A stretch of DNA of 64,000 nt from Castanea sativa (Eukaryota; Streptophyta; Magnoliopsida; Fagales; Fagaceae), in contig NC_134015.1 in assembly GCF_040712315.1 (NCBI RefSeq), positions 3,694,445 through 3,758,444 on the forward strand, given 5' to 3'. The stretch's first letter is position 1. Each line of letters starts with the position of its first letter. Positions 34,447 to 45,629 of the stretch are shown one piece after another. Position numbers and translations under genes: made by a program. The notes under the pieces were generated by a model. That model worked only from the letters and a program-made list of their open reading frames with translations, was not told where the DNA came from and did no database searches.

Positions 34447-37159
34447 ATGTATCATGATGCTTTTTTTCAAGGATTCGAAGATTGGATAAAAACCAGCCTT
34501 GTTTATTTGTAAGGAGAAAGATGACAAGGATGCAAAATTCACATCTTTGATTGTCCGTTCGCCCATAATTGGAAGATTTTCAGAGAGATGGGGCCGTAAC
34601 TCTTATCCTTTCAATTTGCCAAAATGGTCACAAGTTGTTCACTCTGATGGCGGCTCTAATTTGGAGATAGTTACCCTTCTTGCTTCGCATCACAAAAATG
34701 TTGCCAAATCAAAGCCGTACAACACTTTGGGACGATAGATAATTGCAAAATATGCCAATTGAGATTCTTCCTTTAGCACGAATGGAGGGTTTTCCTATTT
34801 TTTCCTTTATTGGGATTGGCTAGAAGATGTGCTTGGTCAGTGTAAGCACCTCCTTGATGCGGTCCACCTTTACAATGCTGTCTTTGCCTCCTTATTCACA
34901 TATGATTATGATGAGAATCTCATGAAGGCGTTGTGTGAGTGTAAGAGTCCGTCTACCAATACCCTCCACACCTTAGTTGGGGAAATTTCTATCACACCAT
35001 GGGATCTTTCCATTCTTGGCGGACTTCCTTGCACAGGTGCATTTTATGATGAAGTGGTACTTAATGTGCAAGAGCTAGATGGAGCCAATGTCCAAGGACG
35101 ACCCTATCTACCGCACAGCTGCCGCTACCTTTTCATGGCGTATCATCATCTTCAAAACCGGATGAAAAGGCAAGGGAAAGTGAGTGTTCGTGATTGGATT
35201 ACTTTTTGGTACAGAGGAAACAACATGTACCTAGCTCCCAGAAAACCAGCGAGACGGGCAACCATTCCTAAGTGGAGTTAGAATCCCTTCGGTGAGATAA
35301 ACAAGCCTGGACCATGGTCTGATAAAGAACACGGGGTCTTTGTAGATCTTCAAATTGAGGGTGACTTAAAGGAGGAGACTTACCTATCGGCACTTCTTTC
35401 CTGTTGGCTGTGCATATTTGTCTTTCCTAGCAAGGCTCCGAATAGCATCCGTCTTGGCACTTTCAAGATTGCTAGTTCCATGGCCAATGGTCGTTCATTT
35501 GGCCTTGCTCCCCCAGTACTGGCTAGCATTTATCGTGGGCTTAACACCATTTCTTCCTCTCCTACTCCGAGCAAGTCTGGAGCTAGTTTTGCTATTCATT
35601 ATGTTTACGCCTGGGTAGGTCATTTTTTCAGAAGCAACCGCATTGTCCATGCCAAACTATCCCATCCTTTGATGACTAAATACTTCGGTGTAGGTTCTGC
35701 CTCTATGTTCAGTGAATTGTCCGCACGAAAGCAGATACGACCTGCCACCGACTTCTTTTGGCATGGGACTGCTTTTAATAAAAGCTATGACCAGACATTC
35801 GTCGACAATGATCGTTTATCCACTCAGAGGTTCGACTAATTTAGGAGCCTTCGCTCGGGGTACTTGTCACTTCAATGTGAAGACCAACACATTGTAGAAG
35901 TATATAGCCCCCACAGATTCAGTCGGCGCTTTTGATTTCATCAGGACATTCCAAGTGACTTAAATGAGGAAATTCATACAGGTTCTTTGAAAGATCTGTA
36001 CCAATTCTACCAATATTTCACTTGCCGCAACACAGATTCCAAGGTACTCATTTTGGCTTTTGCGTCAGACTTTGGAAGCCGGGTCAGACATAGCTACAAA
36101 CAATGGTGGGAAGGAGTATGTAAAACTGATTTTACCAAATGAACAAATTTACTAGTTGAAATTGCCTCCTCTGTTAAATCACTGACGTCCAACAAACCTC
36201 AGAAGGGAAAGAGGGATCTACAAGACTCAAACATTCCACAACCCTTGTCAAAGTTTGCACAAAGTCAAAGCATCAAAGGTTCGCTTGCTGTACCAGTTAG
36301 GGCTGCCATTGAAATTTTTGAAAAGGAGGTGTGTGACGACTTCGACCCCAGTTGGAAACATTTGAAGAGTCCAATGAAAGGTGTTGATGCGGAGACTTCT
36401 ACCGATCATGCACATCTTCTTACACATAGTCAGTCTTCTACCTCAAAGTCATCTACAAAGAGTTCGGATCTCAAGAGGCGTAAGTTTGCTGATGCTAGCA
36501 CGTCATCCAAATTTCCGATTGAGACAGAAATGACACCTCTCTCATCCTTGCAACCAATCAATCCTCCAAAAGCTTCTATATTTCATGCCAAGGTGCATAT
36601 TTCTTCCGTGCGTAGGACAGGAGCTTCTATGCTGGGAGATGTTCTTTTAAGCAGGCTTTCGAATCCTTCTATAAACAATATCCTCCCACAAGCTGAAGTA
36701 CATGAAATTTATAGTGAGATTGAAATTCTTGGAGTGGACCCTCAATACTTGCGCGAAAATGTTGACAAATATTACAAGGGTGTTGCAGACTACTTGAAGA
36801 TGAAAGAATCTCTGAATATACGACCAAGTCCTGTTATCTTAATTCAACGTGAGGTTGAAGTTGAATTCCTCCTTGCTAAAGCATTGCATGAGAAGGCATC
36901 TTTGAAGACCGAGCTTGATACTGTCACTTTGAGTATGGCTAACTTGCAAACCGAGCTTGGCCAATTAGAACAATCATTGTCTCAAATCGAAACTCATCAA
37001 GTTGAACAAGACGACGTTGTGCAAGCTTTGGAGGAACAACTTGAAGAAGTCAAGTCCGCTCCCGTTCTTGGAGACCAGAATATGGAGGCTTTAGAGAAGA
37101 TACGAGCCTTGTTGGAAGATAGTCGTTCTAGTTTGAAAGACTTAAAATGGATGTCGTAA
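34447..37159 (+). pseudogene. Plant mobile domain ORF carried antisense in element B
   Basis: From 34499 to 37159 one plus-strand frame can be read with only in-frame stops at 34736, 34760, 35279, 35837, 35933 and 36140. An ATG at 34447 (MYHDAFFQGFEDW) is one base out of frame. The first part carries the plant mobile domain (PMD, as in MAIN/MAIL-type proteins): VFASLFTYDYDENLMKALCE, STNTLHTLVGEISITPWDL and LGGLPCTGAFYDE. The last 304 codons (36245-37159) end in a coiled coil rich in Glu and Leu. The direction is opposite to gag, as known for extra ORFs of Tat-lineage elements. Its role in the element, if any, is not established. Confidence 0.85.
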
Positions 37160-37429
37160 TCTTTTGTATTTTAATTCCTTTCATACGTGTCATCATGCTT
37201 TCCCTGTACTATTTTCCTTTTGTCAATCAATAAAGAAGACTTATTCTCTGCTCCTTTCTTTTCATGTCTTAACAATGAAACTTTATTTTTTTAGTGAGTG
37301 ACTGAACTTAGCAAAAGATACTAAGTTGCCTACGTACCCTTCGAGAGGAATCAAGTCATTACGTAGTTCAATATATTTTTTGTTAATTCAATCTTTTTTT
37401 TTATGATTTTTTTTTGTTTCTTTTTACAA
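37160..37429. other. Gap between the two convergent ORFs of element B
   Basis: 3' flank of the PMD ORF (AATAAA-like word near 37229) and T-rich sequence. The pol genes expected here are absent. Confidence 0.6.
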
Positions 37430-37585
37430 AAAAAAGGGAGGGCTCACGTGCGTAATCCTCGCCTTACACCCCACGGTATTTCATGGGTACCAATTGCGCA
37501 ATAGTGGGTATCACCTCTAATCGAACCTGAGACCTTGGCCTCAAGGGCAACATGGGCATCCAGCCACTACGCCACACTCGCAAAT
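37430..37585 (-). mobile_element. tRNA-derived SINE inside element B
   Basis: On the minus strand it begins GCGAGTGTGGCGTAGTGGC, an RNA polymerase III A-box context. About 40 bases on is GGTTCGATTAG, close to the B-box. It ends in a T/A-rich tail (37380-37435 on the plus strand). The tRNA-like head is clear; target duplications are not, so the ends are approximate. Confidence 0.65.
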
Positions 37586-37776
37586 GGTGACATAGAGTGG
37601 GATTAATTTCTCCTTATTTGTACACTTTCAAAGGTAATAGGAAGACATCATGTACCCTTGTAGTGCTACAGTAGGCAGTTTAAACTCTTACCGAGGAGCC
37701 ATTCTCGATTTTCAAGCAGAGAAGTGTTTGAGGAACTTCCCATTGATGGGGCCGATCCTTACGCTATCATTGTCAA

Positions 37777-39528
37777 TTAATTTGTAAGCCTTATTGGTGT
37801 TTGCCCCTGCTTGAGAGTTGGCAGTACATCACAAGCAACGGTCACATGGTTTGACCCGACAACTTCATCAAGGTCTAGATCAATCTTGTTTTCTTTAGCA
37901 AGCTTCATGATTTGTTCTTTGAAGATGAAGCATTTTTGAATTGGGTGGCCAATGATGCGATGATATTTGCAGTAGTTAGGGTCATCAACTTTCCCTATGT
38001 CTTCTGGTCGCTTACATTCTGGCAATTAAATCAACTTCAATTGCAATAGTTGTTCTAAGATGTTTGGCACATCTTCATCGGGGAACGAATACCCTTTTTT
38101 CTCACATTCCTTAAAGGTCAGACAATGCACATCGTTCTTTTGCCATCCTTCAAGTTGTTTTTCATTTGCCTTTGCTTCTCTCCTTGGAACCTTAACTATG
38201 GCAGAGTTAAAAATTATTAGGTATTTGAGATTGCCTTTTGCATTCCTGTCATTCATCTTTACTTCCTTTCTGCTTTCCTCAAGTATTGGAGGTTTTGTAT
38301 TTCCATGGCTAGAGATACTCAATTCCATGTCGTGGGCACGAGATGCCAATTCTTCGAATGTTCAGGGCTTTATCCTTTGCAGGATGTACAGAAGTCCCCA
38401 GTGCATGCCTTGGATGCACATTTCTACAGCAGATATTTCAGAAAGTCTACCCTTACAGTCTAGACTCAAAGAACGCCATCGATTGATATAGTCAACAACA
38501 AGCTCGTCTTTCCACTGCTTAGTATGGGTAAGCTCCATCATGCTTATTGTACAACGTGTGCTGTAGAACCGGTTGAGGAACTCCCTTTCAAGTTGTTCCC
38601 AACTATCGATTGACTCGGGTTCTAAGTCTGCATACCAATCAAAGGCATTTCCTTTTAGTGAACGAACGAACTTCTTTACAAAGAGGCCTTCTTGAGTCCC
38701 TGCGTTCTCGCAAGTTTCTACAAAGTGAGAAACGTGTTGCTTAGGGTTTCCCTTTCCATCAAATTGCAAGAACTTAGGGGGTTGATACCCATTTGGCATT
38801 CTCATATTGTTAATGCGCTTCGTGTAGGGTTTTGAATATATGAGAGAATTTGTAGAAGAACCTCCATATTATGCTCGTATGGTATTCGTTATCATGTCCT
38901 GCAGTTGTTGGACAGATATTGAGGCCATTGAGGTGGATTGTTCTTGTTGGGGAGTGTTTTCAATTTCTTTCCCTTCATCATCCTTCGCAGATGTGAATTT
39001 ATGACCATGGCTTGATTCACCAAGATCTTGTACTTCGAGTTTGTTCATTAAAGTTACAATTTGGAGGTCCTTATCTTCAAGTGCTTTTGTGAGAAGGATG
39101 ACCCTTTGTTCCATTTCAGCCATCTTTTCTTCCATGGTAGAGGTGTTAGTCATCATGACTGACACAACTTCCACAGATGATGGAGAACGAAGTGAATTGA
39201 AGTAAGCACATGAAATCTCATTTTTTGGGTTCCCTTTGATGAGAGAGAAATCGTGCGACCAACTTCTTGTGAAGGAAGAAGGGGATTTGCCCCCATACTT
39301 GAGGTGTTCCAAGGTGGAGATGTCCTTGTTGATGACCTTGTTTCTTTTAAGAGGGTCTAAGGAGATGATTGTCTGGACCTTGGCTTCCTTGGTTGATTGA
39401 GATTGAAGTTGATTGTGAGCTTTAGGTTGGCTACAATTGATTGCTCCAATGCAACTGCTGGTGGTAACCGTACCAAGTTTAATTGAAGTAGCTATTGTTG
39501 AAGCTTGAATGTTCTTGCTAGAGGCCAT
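37777..39528 (-). pseudogene. Gag of element B
   Basis: One frame from the ATG at 39526-39528 (MASSKNIQAST) to 37777, with stops at 38869, 38362 and 38026. The N-part has a coiled coil (EEKMAEMEQRVILLTKALED). The gag domain reads QPPKFLQFDGKGNPKQHVSH, then VRSLKGNAFDWYADLE and EFLNRFYSTR. A zinc-knuckle-like CKYHRIIGHPIQKC is near 37960. This is a widespread plant gypsy gag. No protease follows. Only in-frame stops are seen, so decay is by point changes. Confidence 0.9.
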
Positions 39529-39593
39529 TGAAGTTGTTAGCAAGATGATGAAGATTTCTTTCTTTGAAGGAGAATGAGATAAGAGGCAGAGAG

Positions 39594-39611
39594 GTCCCAC
39601 TGGGCATGCCA
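39594..39611 (-). promoter_or_regulatory. Primer-binding-site-like sequence of element B
   Basis: The minus strand reads TGGCATGCCCAGTGGGAC five bases inside the 5' LTR. The TGG start and position fit a primer site; I could not assign the tRNA. Confidence 0.6.
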
Positions 39612-39616
39612 GAATT

Positions 39617-40781
39617 TGTAGACGACTAAATTTCTTAGTTCGAAATAAATCAAACAAGTAAAATAGTTTCGCAAATGCGAATTTGTATTGATGAATATGT
39701 GGTACAATTCTCTGTAATTACAAAAGAGTGATCCTCTGATTCGATCTCCTTGAAAGATTTGTTAATTGGAATTATGGTAATGTGATTTTGATTTGAACAC
39801 AAGATATCCTTCAATTTGGCTGAGGAATGGATCGAAGATCTTTGAAAGGGAATTACAATGAATCTCTTGCTATGAGCTTGTTAGAAATTCTTTGTTCTTC
39901 GTGTTCTTCGTGTGTTCTTCGTGTTTGAAGGTTTGTGGTGGAAGTTCTTCAGTGCTTTAGTGGCTTGATTCCGTAGAGCTTCATTGATTTTATGGTGTGT
40001 TGAGATTCCTAGAGGCTTTTGAACTTGATTCCAGTGAACTTTGAGATTTAGGAATATGATTTGGATGATTCCTCTTCGATTGTTCTTCGTATTTGAAGGT
40101 TTGTGGTGGAAGTTTTTCGGGGCTTTGGAGGCTTGAATCCGTAAAGTTTCACCAAGTTGTGGTTTGTTGAGGTTTCTGGAGGCTTTTGAGCTTGATTCTA
40201 GTGACCTTTGAGACCTGGACGAGTAGTTTGGATGATTTTGCTTCGAATGTTGTCTGTATTCGAGGTTGAAGTTCTTGAAATTCTTGGAGGCTTTGGGGTT
40301 TGATTCCGGCAGAGCTTCTGGATTTTTGAACTCAAGATATCTTCTTCCTTCTGTCCTGTCCTCCTAAATGTCTTAAGAAGGCTTCTATTTATAGGAGTTT
40401 AGGGGTGGGTGAGCGACACGTGGCAGAGTTTGATTGGTGACACATGACACAGCCTGATTGGTCCGCTTATGTCATCGCTTACACGTGCTGGATTGCTTGT
40501 GTCATCGCTTACACGTGCTGGATTGCTTGTGTCATCGCTTACACGTGCTGGATTGCTTGTGTCATTGCTTACATGTGCAAGGCTATTTGTGTCATCGATT
40601 ACACGTGCTGATGCAGTTTCATGCCTTTATTTCAATGACACTTGGCAAATTTCTATTGGTTTATGAATAGTGATGGCAAAACCTAGCAGCAGTACGTGAC
40701 GCTTTGTAATTGGTTGTATTTTGTGGACTTGGTAATATGATGTGTCAGCTTGTGATAGGTTGGGAATTTTCCCTCTCTACA
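39617..40781 (-). mobile_element. 5' LTR of element B (1165 bp)
   Basis: Ends TGTAGACGACT and CTCTACA on the plus strand. TATA box (minus strand CTATAAATAG) at about 40384-40394. A five-copy 30-bp tandem repeat (GTGTCATCGCTTACACGTGC) spans 40470-40612. The ACACGTGC units contain the G-box core ACGTG, a common plant promoter element, here in the LTR upstream of the TATA box. Confidence 0.93.
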
Positions 40782-40786
40782 GGTGG

Positions 40787-41592
40787 CCCAAGAATATCTT
40801 TTGGGCTAAAAGCCCAATCCGAAGACATCAAGTGATCTAAGGGTGTGTGAATGTATCTCATAAAGAAAATACTAGGTAAAAAAGTGATAGTGTCTGAATA
40901 AATATGTCCGAGGAAGATTATGTCATTGGATAATGAAGCCGAGGTAATAGAAGGGAAGGTTTAATATCCCTAGGCTATGTTATAAAAATTCCTATGGTTT
41001 CGGGAAGACACAGTACACGTGGAGGATAATAGAAAGGGCGGTGGAATATCTAAGATAAAGTTGCTACCTCCGCCCCCGCATTAAAGACTCTGCAACTGAT
41101 ATGCTGGCTACATTAATGGAGAAATGGGACCTGAACATGAGGTTTGAAACTTGGCTCCTATCTCCAGAAAAATTCAGGACAAATGGATGAGACAAGTACC
41201 TAAGCTAGCGTTATAACCATGAGATGGAAAATGAGAAGGGGAGGAGGAGGAAATATAAATGAGAGAAGGGACCTTTGGAAAAAGGGGAGGCTTTCTTTGG
41301 AGAGAAAAGAAAGAATAGTATATGATAAATCTGACTGTCCATAATTGTAATCTACCTTGAGAAGCAGTATTATAAACTATCCTCGGATTGTGTCTGAGGA
41401 GGAATTTTCATTCATATTCTTATAAACAACTTCCTATTTGTGCCATTGGGCCCAAAACCCATTTTTCTTTGTTGTTTAAATCACCTTTAGAATCTAGATT
41501 TCAATCTCACTTTCAACAAATTTATTGTAAAAAGGCATTTCAAGCCCTTTCCCTTCTGATTGTAGGCCAGGAGCTCGATTTGTGTCCTTACA
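40787..41592 (+). mobile_element. Solo LTR C, right piece
   Basis: Continues from 29331 and ends GTGTCCTTACA at 41592, followed by ATAGT (41593-41597), the same five bases as 29290-29294. Rejoined length is 843 bp. No internal region or second LTR is linked, so it is a solo LTR. A TATA-like AAATATAAATG lies at about 41250. Its end is the inverted match of the LTR at 63599. Confidence 0.9.
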
Positions 41593-41597
41593 ATAGT

Positions 41598-42289
41598 GTA
41601 AGGGTTGAATTAATATAGGAAATTATTATTGACTTATTTTGTTTAAAAATAAGTTGGATCGGGATAAAAGTATTTTTACATCTAGAAGAAATGAAATTTA
41701 AAAATCTGTACATAAATTAAATAAGAAAAAAAAATGAACAAAACAAAACAAGCACAAATGCGTTCTGGTAACATTTTGAATTAAATTAAGAGAAATTTAC
41801 GAATCATGTTTGCTTTTTATTAATTTTGGCAATAAGATTTCGATCTATACACTCTTTGGTCAAAAGAAATATTCTAAGGGTTATTAAAATGTTGGTGAAA
41901 TCTATGCCAAAAGAAAAAAAAAAAAATCTTGTATATTAAAATTTAGAAGGATATCTTCATTTCAAATCATGCAATATTAATATGTTTCATAGTGTGGTTC
42001 ACGTGGACAAGTTCTACTATAATATATATGGAATTATATATTAGATTTATGCATGGAGCAAATAGAAGATAGATGCTATATATATAAAAGCACAATGGAA
42101 TATCCCTTATTCTTTAAATTTTCATTTCTCTAAACAAAGTTTGAACCTATGAACCTCCTCCAGTCCCATGCAAGGACTAATTAATAACCTCATAAATCAC
42201 GCATATCTTAAATAATAAAAAAACATATAAATCCCATAAAATAAGTGTACCACAAACTTGTAAAGATATACAATCCTTACAACATAACC
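41598..42289. other. 3' flank of the exonuclease-like gene
   Basis: AT-rich; matches 60110-60809 downstream of the truncated paralog. No gene seen. Confidence 0.6.
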
Positions 42290-42889
42290 CTAGAGCAAAC
42301 TTAAGAGATTGTTTGCAATAAGATAAGAAGCATAAGCATCATGAATGGCATACTTGACCTGTTCATGTGAAAAAACCCTAGCACCCCAATCTGAGAAAGT
42401 AACACTTTTTGGCTCCTCATAGTACGCCCCAACTTCACTAGCTAACTCAACTAAACCACACCCATCAAGGTTAGGCTTCTTAAGCACCCTGGCAGCCAAA
42501 TGACCCAGTTCCACACCAGTCTTACAACCGAACATCTGGGGCCATTGTAGTATTTTCTTGACCTTATCCTTCACTCCAATGCCAACGAAACACACATTTG
42601 AATCACTCAAAAATTTCTTGATGGATTCAGGAAATGAATCCAAGTAGTACAATTGAACTATAAGACAGCGAGTCCCAATACAAAGGATCAATAACATTGC
42701 ACCATTGCAATTGGGTTTGCACTTGATATCAAATGCCACAATAGGTGCGACCAAAGGCTTTTCAGACCTTAGCTCATCAATATGAGCATCTACTAGAACA
42801 GCACGGTCCACTACACTTGCCTTTACATAAACTCCTTGTATTTCAATTTCATACAAGCACATTTTGGATAGCAGAGAAATGGGAATCAT
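42290..42889 (-). CDS. Werner-exonuclease-like (WRN-exo/RNase D family) protein, 199 aa
   Basis: A single-exon frame from ATG (42887-42889) to TAG (42290-42292). It matches the short plant 3'-5' exonuclease proteins related to the Werner syndrome exonuclease domain. Motif I is VAFDIKCKPN (Asp54), motif II FVGIGVKDKVKKI, and motif III VKYAIHDAYASYL (Tyr180, Asp184), the DEDDy layout. The second acidic residue of motif I, normally Glu in D-x-E, is Lys56 here, so metal-dependent cleavage may be lost. It is the only intact one of five copies in the window and lies convergent to an M module. Expression is not shown. Confidence 0.75.
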   Translation of the reverse strand: MIPISLLSKMCLYEIEIQGVYVKASVVDRAVLVDAHIDELRSEKPLVAPIVAFDIKCKPNCNGAMLLILCIGTRCLIVQLYYLDSFPESIKKFLSDSNVCFVGIGVKDKVKKILQWPQMFGCKTGVELGHLAARVLKKPNLDGCGLVELASEVGAYYEEPKSVTFSDWGARVFSHEQVKYAIHDAYASYLIANNLLSLL

Positions 42890-43530
42890 AGTGTTTTCTT
42901 AGCTTTCTAACCTTCACCCTAGCTAGGCATGATGAGACAACACTAGCCGCATTGTGTTAGTTTATAGAAGTGAGAGTTTGGTGGTTTGGTGGCAACTGAA
43001 CTTCAATTACTTTCTGCTCATGTAAGTTGTCTTATTAGTTTAATAAAGACAGTAAAATGTCTTATTATATAGTTGGTAAAGTTTTTTGATGTTACACCTG
43101 AATTTTAGAATTCTTTCATTTTTATTGAAACGGACAATGGAAAGCTTCCAAATTTTAAAAACGATGAACATTGAATTACTTGGTAAAGTTTTTTAATATC
43201 ATACATGAATCTTTCAATCAAATCCTACTTTTGAAACTTAAATTCATAAAATGTCTTATTAGGTGGTAAAGTTTTTTGGCGTTACACTTTAATCTTAAAA
43301 TTCTACTTTATACTAAAATGACTTGGTTGGAGAGCCTCCAAATATAGAGGCAATGAAATGTTAAATTACTTTTCTCTTGGCGTTATACATAAATCAATTT
43401 CCTTCAATGCAATGATATATTCTCAAATATATTTAGAAATTAGGAAATAAAAATTGAGGTGCTTCCCAAAATAAGAGTCTAATTAATGAGACTTCACTGA
43501 TTAAATAAAGGACACAATAATGGCTTGTTA
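42890..43530. other. 5' flank and spacer of the exonuclease-like gene
   Basis: Contains repeated phrases around TTGGTAAAGTTTTTTGA at about 43073, 43187 and 43267. Matches 61200-61670. The truncated paralog lost the part equivalent to about 42715-43045. Confidence 0.55.
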
Positions 43531-43546
43531 AGAATTCATTGGAACT

Positions 43547-43712
43547 ACCACAGCACACTATTGGTGCAATAGTCACTCCACAAGTATAAGTGCTTGTAGA
43601 GTATGGGGGGCAAGTGTCGGGGTTCAAGTCTCCAGGAGGGAGTTTCATACACATATACACATAAATTAGGTTAGAGTAGAATTCTATCTTGTAAAAAAAA
43701 AAAAAAAAAAAA
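43547..43712 (+). mobile_element. tRNA-derived SINE with poly(A) tail
   Basis: Perfect 16-bp target duplications AGAATTCATTGGAACT at 43531-43546 and 43713-43728. The paralogous empty site is at about 61676-61691. The body has an A-box-like TGGTGCAATAGTCACTCC and a B-box GGGTTCAAGTC, and ends TCTATCTTGT plus about 20 A. A second member lies at about 55150-55285 on the minus strand. Confidence 0.85.
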
Positions 43713-43728
43713 AGAATTCATTGGAACT

Positions 43729-44317
43729 GGTTTAATTGACAAGTAGACCAAATGCATGCACAAATTTCTACTCTGATTGCTTAATGAACAAACTTCACTT
43801 CTTTGTATCCCTTTCTATAAGCAACTTAGAAGGTAAATTGTATGAGTATCAGAACTTATCAAGAAAGCTGAAGTTCACATTTTACTTCAAATATTTTACA
43901 TAAAGCTGATACTCATGAGATATTGCAACACTGAGTATCGAAACTCAACATTTTATTTCCGTCATAGCCAACTCAAGGTACACGAGCTTTGATAGAAAAA
44001 CTATGCCAAAGTACCAAAGTAAATTTAAATAGTTAATTCCCAAGATTGATAAAGGCTACCTCTAAAATGTTTATTTAATAAAAAAAATCCTCAGCATCAC
44101 ACAGCTAGCAAAGGCATAAATTAATATACCAGTATATTTATATAAGCACAAACATATATGGAGGGATAGATAAGTAACGTAACTTACATTAAATTTATTT
44201 ATTTTTTTAAAAGGAAAAGATTAAAAAAAATGAAAAAGAAGTGACTTACATATGTTGTAGAAGATAGTAAAGGGACCCATAAACACTAAAATAGAAGCCC
44301 ACACCGATTGTACGGTG

Positions 44318-44378
<61 letters not shown>

Positions 44379-45165
44379 TAAAGGTGGGATATTTAAATAA
44401 ATCTTTTTGTGGTCAATTTTATAATTAATATTATTAAGGAAAGTTTTAGAAAATTAGATTAAAACTCTAGCTATATATAAGCTAATTAAATCCACATATA
44501 GCTACAGATATTTTTGAAGGAGGAATTCTCAATATATTCATATAGAGAAGGATTGATAGTAAGAGTTTAAGAAATCTTATCCTTCGTTAAATCTAAGCTT
44601 TAAAATTAAAATATTTTTAGGTGGGTATTTTTTGCCAATAGTTAGACTATCTATATATCCAATGAGTTTTATGATATAAACAAAGAAGGATTTAGATTAG
44701 TTTTTCCTGTAATTTGGACGCTAAGTATCTGTTATTGTTTGGGTAATTTAATATTTTTTCTATGCCCATTGTTGCGTGTAAATGTAGATAGAATTGCAAA
44801 TTGTCAGTCATGGTAGGTCCGGTTTCTGCACAGGTTTCTCTTTAAAAATTTGTACTGAAGTGTTGGATTGATTGAGTAGGAAAAGTCTACTAGTGTATGC
44901 TTGAAGTCTGACAAGTAATCAATTGTAACAAAAATAAACAAGAAGAATAAAGGAAAAAAAAGAAAAGAAAAAGGAAAGGTACATTCGTATAGAAGAAGTT
45001 AAGTCCAGGTGGTGTTCTTTTAGAATTGACTTTGACCCTAGATGGCTATATGTATTCTTCAGGCTTTAAATGTAGGGAATTAGTGGCTAAAAATATCCCA
45101 TGATTTCCCATTATTAACTCTCCTCTTAAAGGACAAAATAGCATCACAAATGGCCTATCTATCTA

Positions 45166-45212
<47 letters not shown>

Positions 45213-45591
45213 TTATATATATAATTGTTTTACGTAATATCTAAGAATTTTAGAAGAATTGTCAAGAAAAAATTCTTCTGTAGTGAGCTAGTTGAAGTAA
45301 ATAACATTTCTCCTAATTGGTTTTACTTTTGCTTATATTATTGTATTTTAGCTACTGAATATTGTTATACAATTGTTACAATTTATTTTTTTATTGTTAT
45401 CTACATTGATTTAAAGTAAAAAAATTTAGCTACTGAATATTGTTCTACAATTGTTACAATTTTATTTCAATTGTTAGCTACATTGATTTAAAGTAAAGAA
45501 TAAATAATTTTCATAAATTTAGTTGATTACTACATGTATATGATTTTATTTATGTATTTGAATGAGATATATTTTTGTTTGAACTATAATT

Positions 45592-45629
<38 letters not shown>

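Larger units (their letters stand above)
29332..40781 (-). mobile_element. LTR retrotransposon B, complete 11.45 kb, gag plus antisense ORF, no pol
   Basis: Direct LTRs at 29332-30434 and 39617-40781 are flanked by GGTGG at 29327-29331 and 40782-40786. The primer site lies inside the right LTR, so the element reads on the minus strand. The internal region holds gag (39528 to 37777) and, converging on it from the other strand, a plant-mobile-domain ORF (34499-37159). Between and beyond them I find no protease, RT, RNase H or integrase motifs, so it would need enzymes from a relative. It sits within LTR C and is therefore younger than C. Confidence 0.93.

Noticed and set aside
40458..40670. Repetitive ORFs with Cys-His-Arg-Leu units
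   Set aside because: They translate the 30-bp tandem repeat in the LTR of element B. Unit number differs between the LTRs and the other frame is also open.
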